From contig CANTUQ010000101.1 in the NCBI GenBank assembly GCA_947683425.1, positions 31,457,001 through 31,521,000 on the forward strand: DNA of 64,000 nucleotides, in the 5' to 3' direction. Every line of letters begins with the position of its first letter. The stretch's first letter is position 1. Shown here piece after piece: positions 37,758 to 48,782 of this stretch. The DNA is from Excoecaria cochinchinensis. Taxonomy: Eukaryota; Streptophyta; Magnoliopsida; Malpighiales; Euphorbiaceae. A model generated the notes under the pieces. That model searched no databases. It saw only the letters and a program-made list of their open reading frames with translations, and had not been told where the DNA came from. Position numbers and translations under genes: made by a program.

Positions 37758-38289
37758 TAATTATTTAAATGGTTTAGATTAATTTACCTTGAATATGTTG
37801 TCAATGGTAGCCTTAATATTTTAGTAATGCAGTGTTATGGAATTGAGAAAAGCCATGAAATTCTAAAGCTCCTTTTTTTTTTGATAGTGCTCTCCGTATT
37901 GGATTTTTTTTTTTTTAGAGGAGGAGTTTTATTAGAATAGGGGACTAAAGATTAGGGAAGTGGGGATTTTCTGTTATTATCTCTTTATTTATATATATAT
38001 TCATAATTAAAAGATTTAGATTTTTAATAAAAAAGTAATTATTTTAAAAAATATACTGGATATCACACTAAAATACCGCTTAAATTGTTTTCAGGGTATT
38101 AAAATACCCCTATAGTTAATTTTGTAACAAAAATGCCCCTAATGTTAATAAAAATATACCAAAATGCCTATAATGTTGTAATGTTAGATAATATATTAAA
38201 TTTATATTTATTAGATATTTAAACTAAATTAAATACTATTACTTAGCTAAAATATTCTAATTGATAGATTCTGACATTTAGTAAGAGAC

Positions 38290-38700
38290 GAAACTGTTTA
38301 TAACAGTTGAGTTTTGGCCGATCAGATGGGCTTATGCTTTGTGCCTGCAAAAGAGTCTGCACGGTCGGATCGGGCATGAACACTACGAATCTTAACTTAG
38401 AAGCTTTATAGAGAGAGAGTAGTGAGAGAATATCTGATCTTGTGTTACTTGAGTGTAAAATGATTTAGTATTTATATGAACGGGAAGTTCACTTGAATGT
38501 TCTACTCTGGTGTCAGAGTAGATAGGCAGGTAGAATGTATCGATGGACTGCTGAGGGAAGTGACTTGTCAATCCAATAGGACAGTCCGTTGGCCTCATCT
38601 TCTTGGTTTCTGCGTGGATCCGTGCGTTCACGTGCCAGGCCTTAGAGGTATTGGGTTTCTAAAACTTTCAGCCCATGTTTCTTGTTGGTGATTTTGACTC
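38290..38700 (-). mobile_element. Divergent Tat-family-like LTR fragment
   Basis: Read on minus, this block has the landmarks of the LTRs at 31.9 and 62.4 kb in the same order: a CTCTGACAC-like block, a CATATAAATA box, CTCTCTCTCTATAAAG, CTAAGTTAAGATTC, and CATGCCCGATCCGACCG. Ends and TSD are unclear. The 79-codon ORF here is a by-product of LTR sequence. Confidence 0.55.
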
Positions 38701-40825
38701 AAAAAAAAAAATGATAATTTATGTATTGTTACTGATTAATGAATATAAACTCTTTTTAAATAAATTTAGGGATAAAATAATACCTTTTTTCCAAAAAAAA
38801 AAAAAGAAAGAATGAGATAGAGAGAGTATTATAAGAGTGATAAAGAAGTCAAGGAAATGGGAAGAAATGGTTTTGGATAATCCCAAGTGTCTGTTTGATA
38901 TTCTTCACCTAAAAAAGCTGTAGGCTTTAAATATTAGGGTTATCAAAGTAGGTGAATGATTTAAAAGCCGAGGCTCAAATTTTGTGATGTAACAATATAG
39001 TCCTTCAATACCTAGAGAGATAGAGAGACAGAGAGATGTGTGTTTGTGTTATGCGTTCTTAGGGTCCACAAGATAAGAAGTGTATACACATGTGGACCTA
39101 TTACCTTTGTTTATTATCCAACGCAACCGCCACCAATTTCACTATCATCTAATGGTCCTTATTTTTTCCTACTTTCCTTTCATCTTAATAAAAATCTCAC
39201 ACTTTGTGTCGAGTATTGCTGCACTACGTGTATGTATGTGTGTAATTAACGGTTGCAAATATACGCACCACTAAATTTATATAAAATATATATATTTTTT
39301 TAATTTTTCATTCAACCATTTAATTATTAATTTGTCGCTTCCTAAGGTTTTTTGAGAAATCTATATATTCGATTCTATATAAACATATATGCGTAAATTT
39401 TATTTTTTCTAGACATTGCTTTATTATTTTATATAAATAAAATAAAAAGATATGTATAGAAGTTACTGAATTTTTCTAATTTTATAGCAGTTTAGAGAAT
39501 TGAAAGAGATAAAAAAGATAAATCATCTGTAAATTAAGCAAGGAATTATTGCATTTTTTAATAAGATTTGATTGATGAATTTTTGATTCAGCAAGCCAAT
39601 GCTCATTTTTCTTTTAATAATTTTTATAATGCACATTTTCCTTACATCTTCAACACTTACTAGCATGAGAATGTTTAGCCTAGTGGGATGTGAGGAACCT
39701 GTAGCCTTTTGTAATTTACATACACTCACATGTTTAATGTTTTCTATGATAATTAAAACTTTGTTATTTTAATAATAAAAAAAAAGAATTTACTGTAATT
39801 GTAAATATCTTTCATTAATTAAGAATTGAAACATACGTAGTTAAGAAAGAAAATAAAATCCAATGTTATACAAATGGCTAGCAACTTTTACTTCAATACA
39901 TATAATTTATTCGCCGATTAATTTAAATTCTCACAAAGCAAACCTATAAAGGAAGCAAATCGATCCTGCCAAGTATTTACTTGGCCTTTTGATTAAGAGT
40001 GGAGAAGGATTTGGTGCTGAAGAATATAGGCGTACATTTTTCAAAAACAACTAGTTAATTGTGATTAGGTGGGATCTGGTACCGTAAATCAGAAAAGAAA
40101 TTCTCACCCACTTTTTGCTCATTTACTTTGGATTTGCCCTTAAAATTTTATGTTACAAACATAAAATCAATTACGAAAATCATTACGTTAAGTGTTAAAC
40201 AGATAGAATTGATTCTCAGCTAGAAAAATCCAAAGGCTTCATAAATAATTTCCCTTATCAATAATAATGAATTGAAAAGACAGCAAATTCAATAACTTTG
40301 TTCCATTTGGTATCTTTATCTTCCTTTCATTGCCATATCCACAGTCTACTTTTTTTCATTTCTATTTCTGCCATTAAAACTTTCTCACTAATCTTCCGCA
40401 GAATTCAAATTTCCAAATTTTCTCTTCTTTCAGCCTAATAAGGTAAGACCCAGATCTTATGTTGTCTTACTCATGTTCTTGATTTGGGTCTAACTAGGAT
40501 TCTTGCTGCTTCTATTTCCTAATCTAGTGCCACTAATTTACCTAAACTCAAGAAAATTAAGAAAAATCGATAAAGGTATCGTCTTTATCTTCCTGCAAGC
40601 AGATCAGCAAGAACCCAAAATAAAGAAACCAAAAAGGTAACTACTTTTCTGTTTTATCTTCAAAAACACACCTCCGGCGAAGCAGCTGCTGAAAAGAAAT
40701 TCAAGAGAGGAAAAAAAAAAGGCATGAACTTTTTATTATCCGTTTCCTTTGTGGTCCGATTTGATGCTAGTAAGAAAGAATGGAGCAATGAACTCAATAT
40801 CCTTTTCTCATAAATCAGCCTAATA
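38701..40825. other. Intergenic, with ATL leader at its right end
   Basis: AT-rich with no supported ORF. From about 40,380 it probably contains promoter and 5' leader of the ATL gene. Confidence 0.5.
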
Positions 40826-40978
40826 AGCTTTAGCTTAGTAGTACTAGCCCGTAACTATTTCAAGACCGGGAGATCTCGAGATCCATCTCCTGCTTAAATC
40901 CCTTGATTCCACCTAAAAAGCTTTGGCTTAGTAGTGTCGGCCTGAAACTGTTTCAGGACTGTGAGGTCTCGAGTTCAT
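40826..40978 (+). repeat. Two tandem tRNA-derived SINE-like heads
   Basis: Two similar copies about 90 bp apart read GCTTAGTAGTAC...GAGATCTCGAG and GGCTTAGTAGTGTC...GAGGTCTCGAGTTC. The parts sit like pol III box A (TGGCTTAGTAG) and box B (GGTCTCGAGTTC) about 40 bp apart, as in the heads of plant SINEs. They lie directly before the ATL start codon. Confidence 0.55.
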
Positions 40979-40986
40979 ACAAAAAG

Positions 40987-41592
40987 ATGACTCTTCATCA
41001 TCGTCCTCATCGACTGCTCCTCGATACAGAAACGACCAGTCCGCCAGCAAATGGCAACAGAACTCGCAGCAGCAGCATCAGTAGCAGTAGCGGCTACAAC
41101 AACGAAGCGAATTTCGATACGAACATGGTGATAATTTTAGCAGCTTTACTCTGCGCATTGATCTGTGCACTGGGACTGAATTCGATAGTTCGATGCGCGT
41201 TAAGATGCAGCAGAAGGTTTGCGTTCGAGAGTGCGGATGAAGCAGCAGCTAGACTAGCGGCCACAGGGCTTAAAAAGAGCGCATTGCGGCAAATTCCGGT
41301 GGTGATCTACGGAGCCACGGGAGCGAAAATTGTGGCGACAGATTGTGCAATTTGTCTTGGAGAGTTTGTAGATGGAGAAAAAGTTCGAGTTCTACCAAGA
41401 TGTAATCATGGGTTTCATGTCCGATGTATAGATACTTGGTTGGGTTCACATTCTTCATGTCCTACTTGCAGACATTCATTGTTAGACCAACAACCTCCTC
41501 CTCCTCCGTCTTCTTCTTCTAATGAGGCTGATGCTGTTGTTAGGATTCATGGAAATGATCATCTTCCTATGCCTGCTGATGAGGTTGGTTAG
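40987..41592 (+). CDS. ATL-family RING-H2 E3 ubiquitin ligase
   Basis: Single-exon gene of 201 codons, as usual for ATLs. A polar N-terminus is followed by one membrane helix (MVIILAALLCALICALGLNS, about residues 45-64), a basic stretch, the GLD-like ATGLKKSALRQIPVVIYG, and a RING-H2 finger (CAICLGEF ... LPRCNHGFHVRCID ... SCPTCR) with all eight zinc ligands and the W of TWLG. The Pro/Ser tail is low-complexity. ATLs are membrane E3 ligases, often induced by elicitors; the target is unknown. The frame is open upstream to 40,903 without an earlier ATG. A dead inverted copy lies at 12.1-12.7 kb. Confidence 0.95.
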   Translation: MTLHHRPHRLLLDTETTSPPANGNRTRSSSISSSSGYNNEANFDTNMVIILAALLCALICALGLNSIVRCALRCSRRFAFESADEAAARLAATGLKKSALRQIPVVIYGATGAKIVATDCAICLGEFVDGEKVRVLPRCNHGFHVRCIDTWLGSHSSCPTCRHSLLDQQPPPPPSSSSNEADAVVRIHGNDHLPMPADEVG

Positions 41593-43250
41593 GCTTTTTT
41601 AATTTTTTATTCGAAATTTGCTTGTGTAGACTTGATTTATGTTGTTTATGAAGGAGTATAGAAATTATATATATGTTATTAGGGTGAGAAAAATGATCCT
41701 TAATTAGGAGGTTTGTTGTTAAATTTGGTTACATATGCTTTGAAATTCCATTTCTTTCTGGTAGTTTCAGCTTTGGGCTGAAAGTGGTAAGACATGATTA
41801 ATGTCTAGGAGTCACTTAATTAGCCTTCAATTGTCTCATTAATGAACTGAAAAAACAATCCAATTTTCATGTTAATTTTAAGATAATTCCATCAATAGGA
41901 ATATAAGTAATTAATATGTAGTATTACTTTTATATTTATAAACTAAAGTTTTGCTTAATATTTTAATACAGGAAAGTGCAACAAAGTTGAAAAGTATGAC
42001 CATTATCCATACTTTTTATTTACCCCATAAGCATTCAACTAATTATATATCACAATGATTCAATGGAAGTAGCCATCAGTCCACCAAATTGGAAAATTGT
42101 TGTAAGTAAAAGCAATTAAGAAGTAATTTTTATATGAAATTGAGAATCTATAATCATGTGGTCTCATGCCGGATTCTCAATCATAAACTAGCTAGCTGTA
42201 AAATTATTCCAATTAAAATTCAGTTTTCTAGGGTTTATGATTCTTCCAATTTATTTGTTAAGTGCATAAAGAAAGAAAAAAAAAAAGAGGCATAAAAAAA
42301 ATATACATATGAAAGAAGTCATTCATGGGTAGAAATTATTCTAATTTCCCACTTTAAGACTTTATAGTACTATACTATTTTCTTTATCTTTTCTATGGGT
42401 TGAACATATATACACATGTGAGACTTAATTAATTATAGAAATTAAAGAAATACTAAAAAAAATAACATGATTACAGGAAACTGAAAGCATATATCAGGCA
42501 CTTCCTAAGATAAGGAAGCCTAATTCATTGTCCACCATTTTTTTTACATATATTTCTTATTTGATTTGACGAGCATTATGGAACACAAGGAATCATAATT
42601 ATGTGCTTCAAGAATGGAATCTCAAAGGTTCATTTCTTTTAATTTCTTTTTTTAATTTTATTGATACGATATGTGCAGATTTAAACTATTTAATCGTGCA
42701 TGCAATATCAATCAAACGGTCTAAAACAAGTATCGAAGACATATCTACTTTGATTAAGACTATATATTTATATATTTATTTAGCATCATCTATCAATGGA
42801 CCACCCATTCTTGAGATTTTTTTTTTTTCCTTTTATTTCTAAATTTGAAGATAGTGGAACAAAAATAAAATTAATGTATGGTTTAAAAAACAAGATTATG
42901 TAGAAATTGTATGACTAGTGTTTTTATCATTTTTGGAGTATGTAAAAGGACAATTTGTAGTTGAAGTGTTTAGGAAGGAAGATAATACATGATAGTGAGT
43001 GAGATCTTATCTAAAACAAAGCATAAATGCATAGTTATTCCATTGGTGAGCTTTTGGGCCCTTATAATGAATTGAGCCTACAAAACTTGTAACGGAAGAG
43101 TTGTGTGGATAGATTTCGCAAATGAAATGGGCACCTAATGCCTTACCTTCTTGCTTTTCTTCTGCTGCGTATTGAGGACGGTGAGAACACATTAAGGTCT
43201 ATAGTTGTATTTGTATTTGTGAATGAGATTGGAATAATTTATTTGCATTG
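41593..43250. other. ATL 3' flank and intergenic region
   Basis: The first 270 bases are the 3' flank shared with the RING pseudogene at 12 kb. The rest is AT-rich, with no gene seen. Confidence 0.5.
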
Positions 43251-43297
43251 CTATTCCTCATAGTTAGAACACAAATTGAAAGGTGAGGTAGAAGAAA

Positions 43298-44177
43298 TGT
43301 CATCATTAAGGCTGGAGGAAAGCAGTACGTAACCAAGCGCAATTGATGTTTCCAATTATAATAGCCATGAAAGGTCCATCAACAAGTAAAAAGACAAAGA
43401 TAGCTCGTGAATTATCTACGTATTTTCAATATTCTCCTATCAATGAATAAGAAATGACCCCAATATTTGAAAACTCCATCCTAAAATCTTCCATTAATAC
43501 AACCATTAGTGACTTAGCTTTCAAACTTATCACTTCAACTCAACTAGATTCAAAATCAGAGTTATTATCAACACCCCACTCTCTAAAAATAATGAATTCA
43601 ACCAATTGACGCAACTAGCAAGTTCTAAAACTTAATCTCTAATCATCATTGGATGTTTAAGTCACGACAATGCTTGGATTTTTTTATGCGTATGATACAG
43701 GTAAGGTCCAAAATCTCAAAATTGACACGAAAAAGGCTTTTTAGTGGAGGATTTAATTTGCTTCCAAATTAGCAAGCATTGGAGAATCACATAAAAAGGT
43801 GGATCTTGATGAAGCCTTTGAAAACAGGGAATCAAAAGGTTCTTCATCTACTATATTTTCACTTTGATAAAAACTTCATGAACATGAATTTTCTATCATT
43901 TCTGACAAATATTTTGCTGTCGAGAAACAAGAAATCAATTTCTAGTGTAATATATAAATGCTTAGAATGTGATGAGTTCATCCTCCACAAAAAGTGTACT
44001 GACTTTTCAATCGATTTTGACAATACTTATGAGTTTTATAACTTTTTAAGGAAACAAAACTGTAAGCGTTTTAATGAATTTACCTTAACTTGTCTAAATT
44101 GCCTCTTTCAAAGCCACATTGAATCTATAATTTTGCCAACCATTCTTAGATATGAAGGACATGAACACCTATTATAA
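43298..44177 (+). pseudogene. P-loop/DC1 chimera pseudogene, copy C (truncated)
   Basis: Begins ATGTCATCATTAAGG and follows the intact gene to the middle of the second DC1 region, ending GHEHLL/stop at 44,177. Several frameshifts and stops are seen (for example TAA in place of the Glu of NEQD, and a lost base after CTAGATTCAAAA). The first DC1 finger is partly readable (YKCLECDEFILHKKCTDFSI). The LRR tail is missing; sequence jumps into a CHIL remnant. Confidence 0.9.
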
Positions 44178-44184
44178 CGCTTTG

Positions 44185-44340
44185 AAACGACAGTAGTCCG
44201 AATTCAATAATATAGTTTCTGAAGACATCTCTAGTTCCTCCCAAGTGCCATTTCTTTATCATCTCTGCAACATTTCCATTCTCCATTTTTATCTTTGCTT
44301 CCTCTTTTCCTTTTGGTTCCAGATTGTACAATCTATTCCA
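44185..44340 (-). pseudogene. CHIL exon-4 remnant, module C
   Basis: Minus strand reads GKEEAKIKMENGNVAEMIKK WHLGGTR-like sequence, matching exon 4 of the intact CHIL gene, but lacks its upstream exons and normal end. Directly joined to truncated copy C. Confidence 0.88.
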
Positions 44341-44843
44341 AACACAACCTTAATTCAATAATCTAAACCAATTATATATGATCAAAATTTTTATGTACAA
44401 ATGGAAATGGAACTGAGCCTGGTAGCTTTCTATGATCTAATTCAATAATCTTGAATGATTTCTGCAGTGATTTTTGGTGGTCTTTGCAGACCAAAATGAC
44501 TTTTCAAAATTATTTTTAGAAATTGAGTTATTTCTACATTATAAATTTTTATTATTATCTGTCCGTTATTTTGCTATAAGTTCGGTCAGCATATATGAAT
44601 TTAATCCGACCATGGACTGCTTATGAAACTTCTTGCGATTCTCTTGATTTGATACATACTGCAGACTGTTTAATCCAATAAATATTGATTTGAAAATTTA
44701 ATTTTACGAGTATACAGAGTAGTTAATTGCAATTTTTTTCAGATTAGCTGAGGAATCAACCTTTTTCTCTCTATGTATCTGTCGTTTTTCCTTTGCAGAA
44801 AGAAACGAATAACTTCGTATGTTGGCAAAAGATGATGAGCACC

Positions 44844-44853
44844 TTATATATGC
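44844..44853 (+). promoter_or_regulatory. TATA box of chimera copy D
   Basis: TTATATATGC about 150 bp before the ATG at 44,999, in the same context as copy A. Confidence 0.65.
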
Positions 44854-44998
44854 TTTACCCCTTTTTCACCTTTTGTACTGAGGACACTGATAACAAAGGT
44901 CTATAATTGAATTTGTATTTGTGAATGAGATTGCGATAATTTATTTGCATTGATATTCCTCATCGTTAGAACACAAATTGAAAGGTCAGGCAGAGGAA

Positions 44999-46495
44999 AT
45001 GGCATCATCAAAGCTGGAGGAAAGTGGTAACCGAGCACAATCGATGTTTCCAGCGTTGATAGTCATGACAGGTCCATCAACAAGCAAAAAGAGTGAAATT
45101 GCTCGTGAATTATCTACGTATCTTCAATATCCTCTCACCAACGAACAAGATATAATTTCAATCCTTCAAAACTCCATCCTAAAATCTACCACCACTACTA
45201 GCGACTTAGCTTTCAAAATCATCACTCAAATCGCTTCAACCCAACTCGATTCAAAACTCAAAGTTCTCATCAACACCCCGCTCTCTAAAAATGATGAGTT
45301 CAACCAATTGGCGCAACTAGCAAGTTCTAAAAGTTCATCCCTGATCATCATTGAATGTTTAAGTCACGACAATGCTCAGCCTTTTGATGTGTATGATATA
45401 GGCAAAGTCTAGAGTATCAACATTGATACGAAAAAGGCTTTCAAAGTGGAGGACTTTGCTGCAAAATTGTTAGGCATTGTTGAATCACATAAAAAGGTAG
45501 ATCTTGATGTGGCTTTTGAAAATAAGGATTCAAAAGGTCCGTCATCTACTATACTTTCATTTGATGAGAAAATTCGTAAACAATGGCATTCGCATGAATT
45601 TTCTATCATTTCTGACACAAATCTTGCTTTTGAGAAATTTTTATGCAATTATTGCAAGAAATCAATTTCTGGTGTAATTTATAAATGTTTAGAATGTAAC
45701 GAGTTCATCCTCCATAAAGAGTGTGCTGAATTTGTTATCGACGAGACCAATCTTATGAAATATCCTTGGTTTCTGGGTGAAAATGTTAAGTTTTATGACT
45801 TTCCACAGAAAAGAATGTGTAAGTTTTGTGATGAATTTTCTGTAATTTGTCCTGATTGCCTCTTTCAAAGCCACATTGAATCTAGTGTTTTTCCGACCAT
45901 TCTTGGTTATGAAGGACATGAACACCCATTGAACTTTGTGATCATGCCATCTTGGGTAAACTTTATATATAAATGCTGCAAGTGTGATGAGTTGGGAAAT
46001 ACAGTATCCTACAAATGCTACGACTGCAATTTTGATATTCATCTTGCTTGTGCTTTGCCTCCATCTGATGATTTGTTTGCAAGGGTGGCGTTAGTTCACA
46101 CAAGGCGTTCGGATGAGTTTAGAGAATATTATCTTCGTCCACGGTATTACCCTCTTCCACGGTTATTCATAGGTCGGAATGACTTGAACTTTTTGCCTTA
46201 TCAACTTAAAAGCCGCACTGCCATAAAAGTATTAGCTATTCATGGTTTTGATAATGTGGAAACTTTGCCAGAGTGGATTGGCAGTTTTCCATCCCTTGAA
46301 GTCCTTGTCATTGTCAATTGTAAGAGTATGAAGCATTTACCTTCAGCTACAGCCCTTCAAGGCCTCTCCCAATTATCTAATTTGAATATTGATAAATGTC
46401 CACTCCTCGGAAAAAGTTGTGCAAAGGAGAGTGGCTCCGAGTGGTCCAAGATTTCTCATATCCCAGTAATCATTTTGAATGGAGGTAATTTATAA
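44999..46495 (+). pseudogene. P-loop/DC1/LRR chimera, copy D: one internal stop codon
   Basis: Starts MASSKLEESGNRAQ and runs to NGGNL/TAA, in one frame end to end. The only visible lesion is TAG at 45,410-45,412 (DIGKV/stop/SINIDTKK), where copy A has the Gln codon CAG. This would give a 137-residue P-loop-only product from the first ATG; the remaining 349 codons (from Met at 45,446) hold both DC1 fingers and the LRR tail. All zinc ligands of the DC1 fingers remain. Promoter text is conserved. Either a recent pseudogene, an allele that splits the protein, or a sequencing error; the intact frame on both sides shows the loss is young. Confidence 0.9.
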
Positions 46496-46772
46496 TTTCT
46501 CTTCTACTCACATATTTCTTTTGCTTTCCTTTTCCCTATTTATTTAAATTGATTTTTCTTTTTTCCTTTGCTTTTCTTTTGCTTGGGTATGTGCAACATT
46601 TAATTAGGAGACCATAAGGAGTGATTTGCTTAAGGCTGTTTTAGTGTGCGAAGAGCATCCATCTTGCAGATGGGCTCCATGGGTATCAGCTACTGCTGTG
46701 GCATCTTGAAGATGGGCAATGGTTTTCTTGTTATAAGTGAAACTGATCCTTTTATGTTTTTTATTTTTTATT

Positions 46773-46793
46773 TGTGTGTGTGTGTGTGTGTGT
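46773..46793. repeat. (TG)n microsatellite
   Basis: About 10 TG units in the 3' flank of copy D. Confidence 0.9.
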
Positions 46794-47128
46794 TTCCCCT
46801 TACATACATGAATGAATGGAATAAAAACTAAAAATTAGTTCCATTACATGATACTTCATTATTATTTGATCGCAAGGTAGGGAAGGTTTCATTGGGAGAG
46901 TTGAGAGTTACAAACAGGGGTTGATATCTGGAAGGCATAAATAAGCATGAAAGCCATTAAAATTCATTTAGACAGGGAATGGTACATAGTAACACACACA
47001 CCCCTACTTCCTCATTAATTTGATGGAAAACGAAGAAAGTTTATTAGCGGATGTTTTGTCGAGAAAGCTGAGAATTACGAACAATGATTGATCCTGAACG
47101 CATAAATAAGCATAAAACCCATTCATGT

Positions 47129-48091
47129 TCATTTAGACAGGAGAGCAGAGAGATTGTTGGCAAGACAGGAAATGGTAGTAGCAGAGACAGCCCTAGTTCC
47201 ACCCAGGTACCATTTCTTTATCATCTCTGCAACATTTCCATTCTCCACTTTTATCTTTGCTTCTTCTTTTCCTTCTGTTCCAAATACAATCTGTTCCAAA
47301 TCAGTTAGATATGATCACATCAGCAAAAGTTGACCTGTTTGATAGCATTCAATTAATTAAAAACAGTGCAGAAAATTTCGCATTTGATTGCTTCTAATTT
47401 AATAGGGCAAAGGTGCAAAATCTGGATTCGATTCCTAAATTTATAGTTGTAATTAGGCTTATGCATCTCTTATAGGGAAAAAACGATTACCTCAACAGAA
47501 GGTGAAGTTGGTGGAAAATGAAAAGTGAGAATGGTGTGTTTCTTGAGATACTTGGACTGCAAAAATTCAACAACTTTCTCTAATGCTGCTTCTTCTTCTT
47601 CCTCATATTTATCTTCTGCTGCTAATCTATCTCTTACAGCGCTCTCCAATTGCACTCCATATTGTGATCCTTTTATTTCCTTAATTATCACTACTCTCAC
47701 CAACTTCTCTATGGGAGCTGCACATTTTCTATGAAAATTATAAACAAACATATTTGTGTGTGATTGGCCTGAAATTAATGAAAATATTACCAGCAATGAG
47801 AGCTTCAAAGAAATCATCATCTTCTGCCAGCTGATCACCAGATTTTCCTTTCCATGGTTGCAAATGTCCAACTATCTCAGGCTCCAAATAAACTCCAATT
47901 GCTGTGAACTTAATCTGAAGAAAGTGTATTTCAATGTCCGTGATTCCTGTTCCAAATTACAGTAGAACTAATTAGGACCAAATCATAACTTAATTAATCA
48001 ACTGATAATAGATTAATTGATTACCATGGCCAAGCAGAGATAGAGGCTTGGTGGTATTGATTTGTGGAGGAAAAGGGACTTCATCGACCAT
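47129..48091 (-). CDS. CHIL: Chalcone isomerase-like protein (CHIL, type IV), intact copy
   Basis: Four exons on minus: 48091-48025, 47946-47791, 47717-47491, 47290-47129; 203 codons plus stop from the first in-frame ATG (MVDEVPFPPQI), all phases consistent. It is strongly like Arabidopsis CHIL: DIEIHFLQIKFTAIGVYLEP, then GHLQPWKGKSGDQLAEDDDF, VVIIKEIKGSQYGVQLES, and VRDRLAAEDKYEEEEEAALE. CHIL proteins have the chalcone isomerase fold but not its activity; they bind chalcone synthase and make it more specific for naringenin chalcone, raising flavonoid output, in the cytosol/ER. Oddity: family members usually begin MGTEVVMVDE; here the codon at that Met (48,109-48,107) is GTG, and the first ATG upstream (in GAATGCAG) is out of frame and stops after 7 codons. 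Translation probably starts six codons late. The last exon faces chimera copy D. Confidence 0.92.
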
Positions 48092-48312
48092 TACAACTTC
48101 AGTCCCCACTGCATTCACAACACCAAAAACACTAATTATATCTGTGAATTTAAAAATAAAATAGAGAAAATGAAGAAAGATTAGAGAAATTCGTACTAGT
48201 TTGAGGTTTTTGGAGATGGAAAATATTTAGAATGGAGAAACGAGGAGGAATTTAAGAGAATTTATTTGTGGGTAAGCATTAAGTTTCAGCTAACACACTC
48301 AGAGTTTGATGG

Positions 48313-48782
48313 GTGTGGGGGTAGGTAGATGGGGTAGCTAGGTAGTGGAAGTTGGAGAGTTTGCGTGTGACTCATCTCATTTTCCCCAACTTAATTTTCA
48401 AATATCATTTTTACAATATTATTTATTAGCTTCGATTTACAAACAAATTCATGAATTTTATTTAGATAAATAATTAAAAGATATGAAAATGATTTTTTAA
48501 TTTAAGAAATGAATAAGTTATTCAATTATTATTTATGCATTGATTTACCAATCAAGCCAATATCATTTGGTTATCACTTTAAATTTTATTTATTCTTTTT
48601 CCAAATAATTACGTTAATTTTGCAACTAATTGTTTTTTTGAAAAACATTGTTGGATGGAAAGCCACGTGGTTTGGCTTATACCTGCCTTTCATCTTACCT
48701 ACCCCTTTAATATACCAATTCTTTGTTTTACCAAGTCCAACCCAGCCTCCCATCTTCACTTCCTCTTTTACTCTTCACAATT
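48313..48782. other. Intergenic between CHIL and P450 remnant
   Basis: CHIL upstream region. AT-rich, no further gene. Confidence 0.5.

Larger units (their letters stand above)
44655..48312. repeat. Inverted segmental duplication, arm D
   Basis: Reverse-complement partner of 14,212-17,955. Carries the chimera gene on + and CHIL on -, converging. Within it a CHIL 3'-flank block is itself duplicated (about 46,920-46,985 and 47,085-47,150), each with GCATAAATAAGCAT and CATTTAGACAGG. Confidence 0.85.

Noticed and set aside
38392..38631. 79-codon minus-strand frame
   Set aside because: Falls within a divergent LTR whose landmarks explain the sequence.
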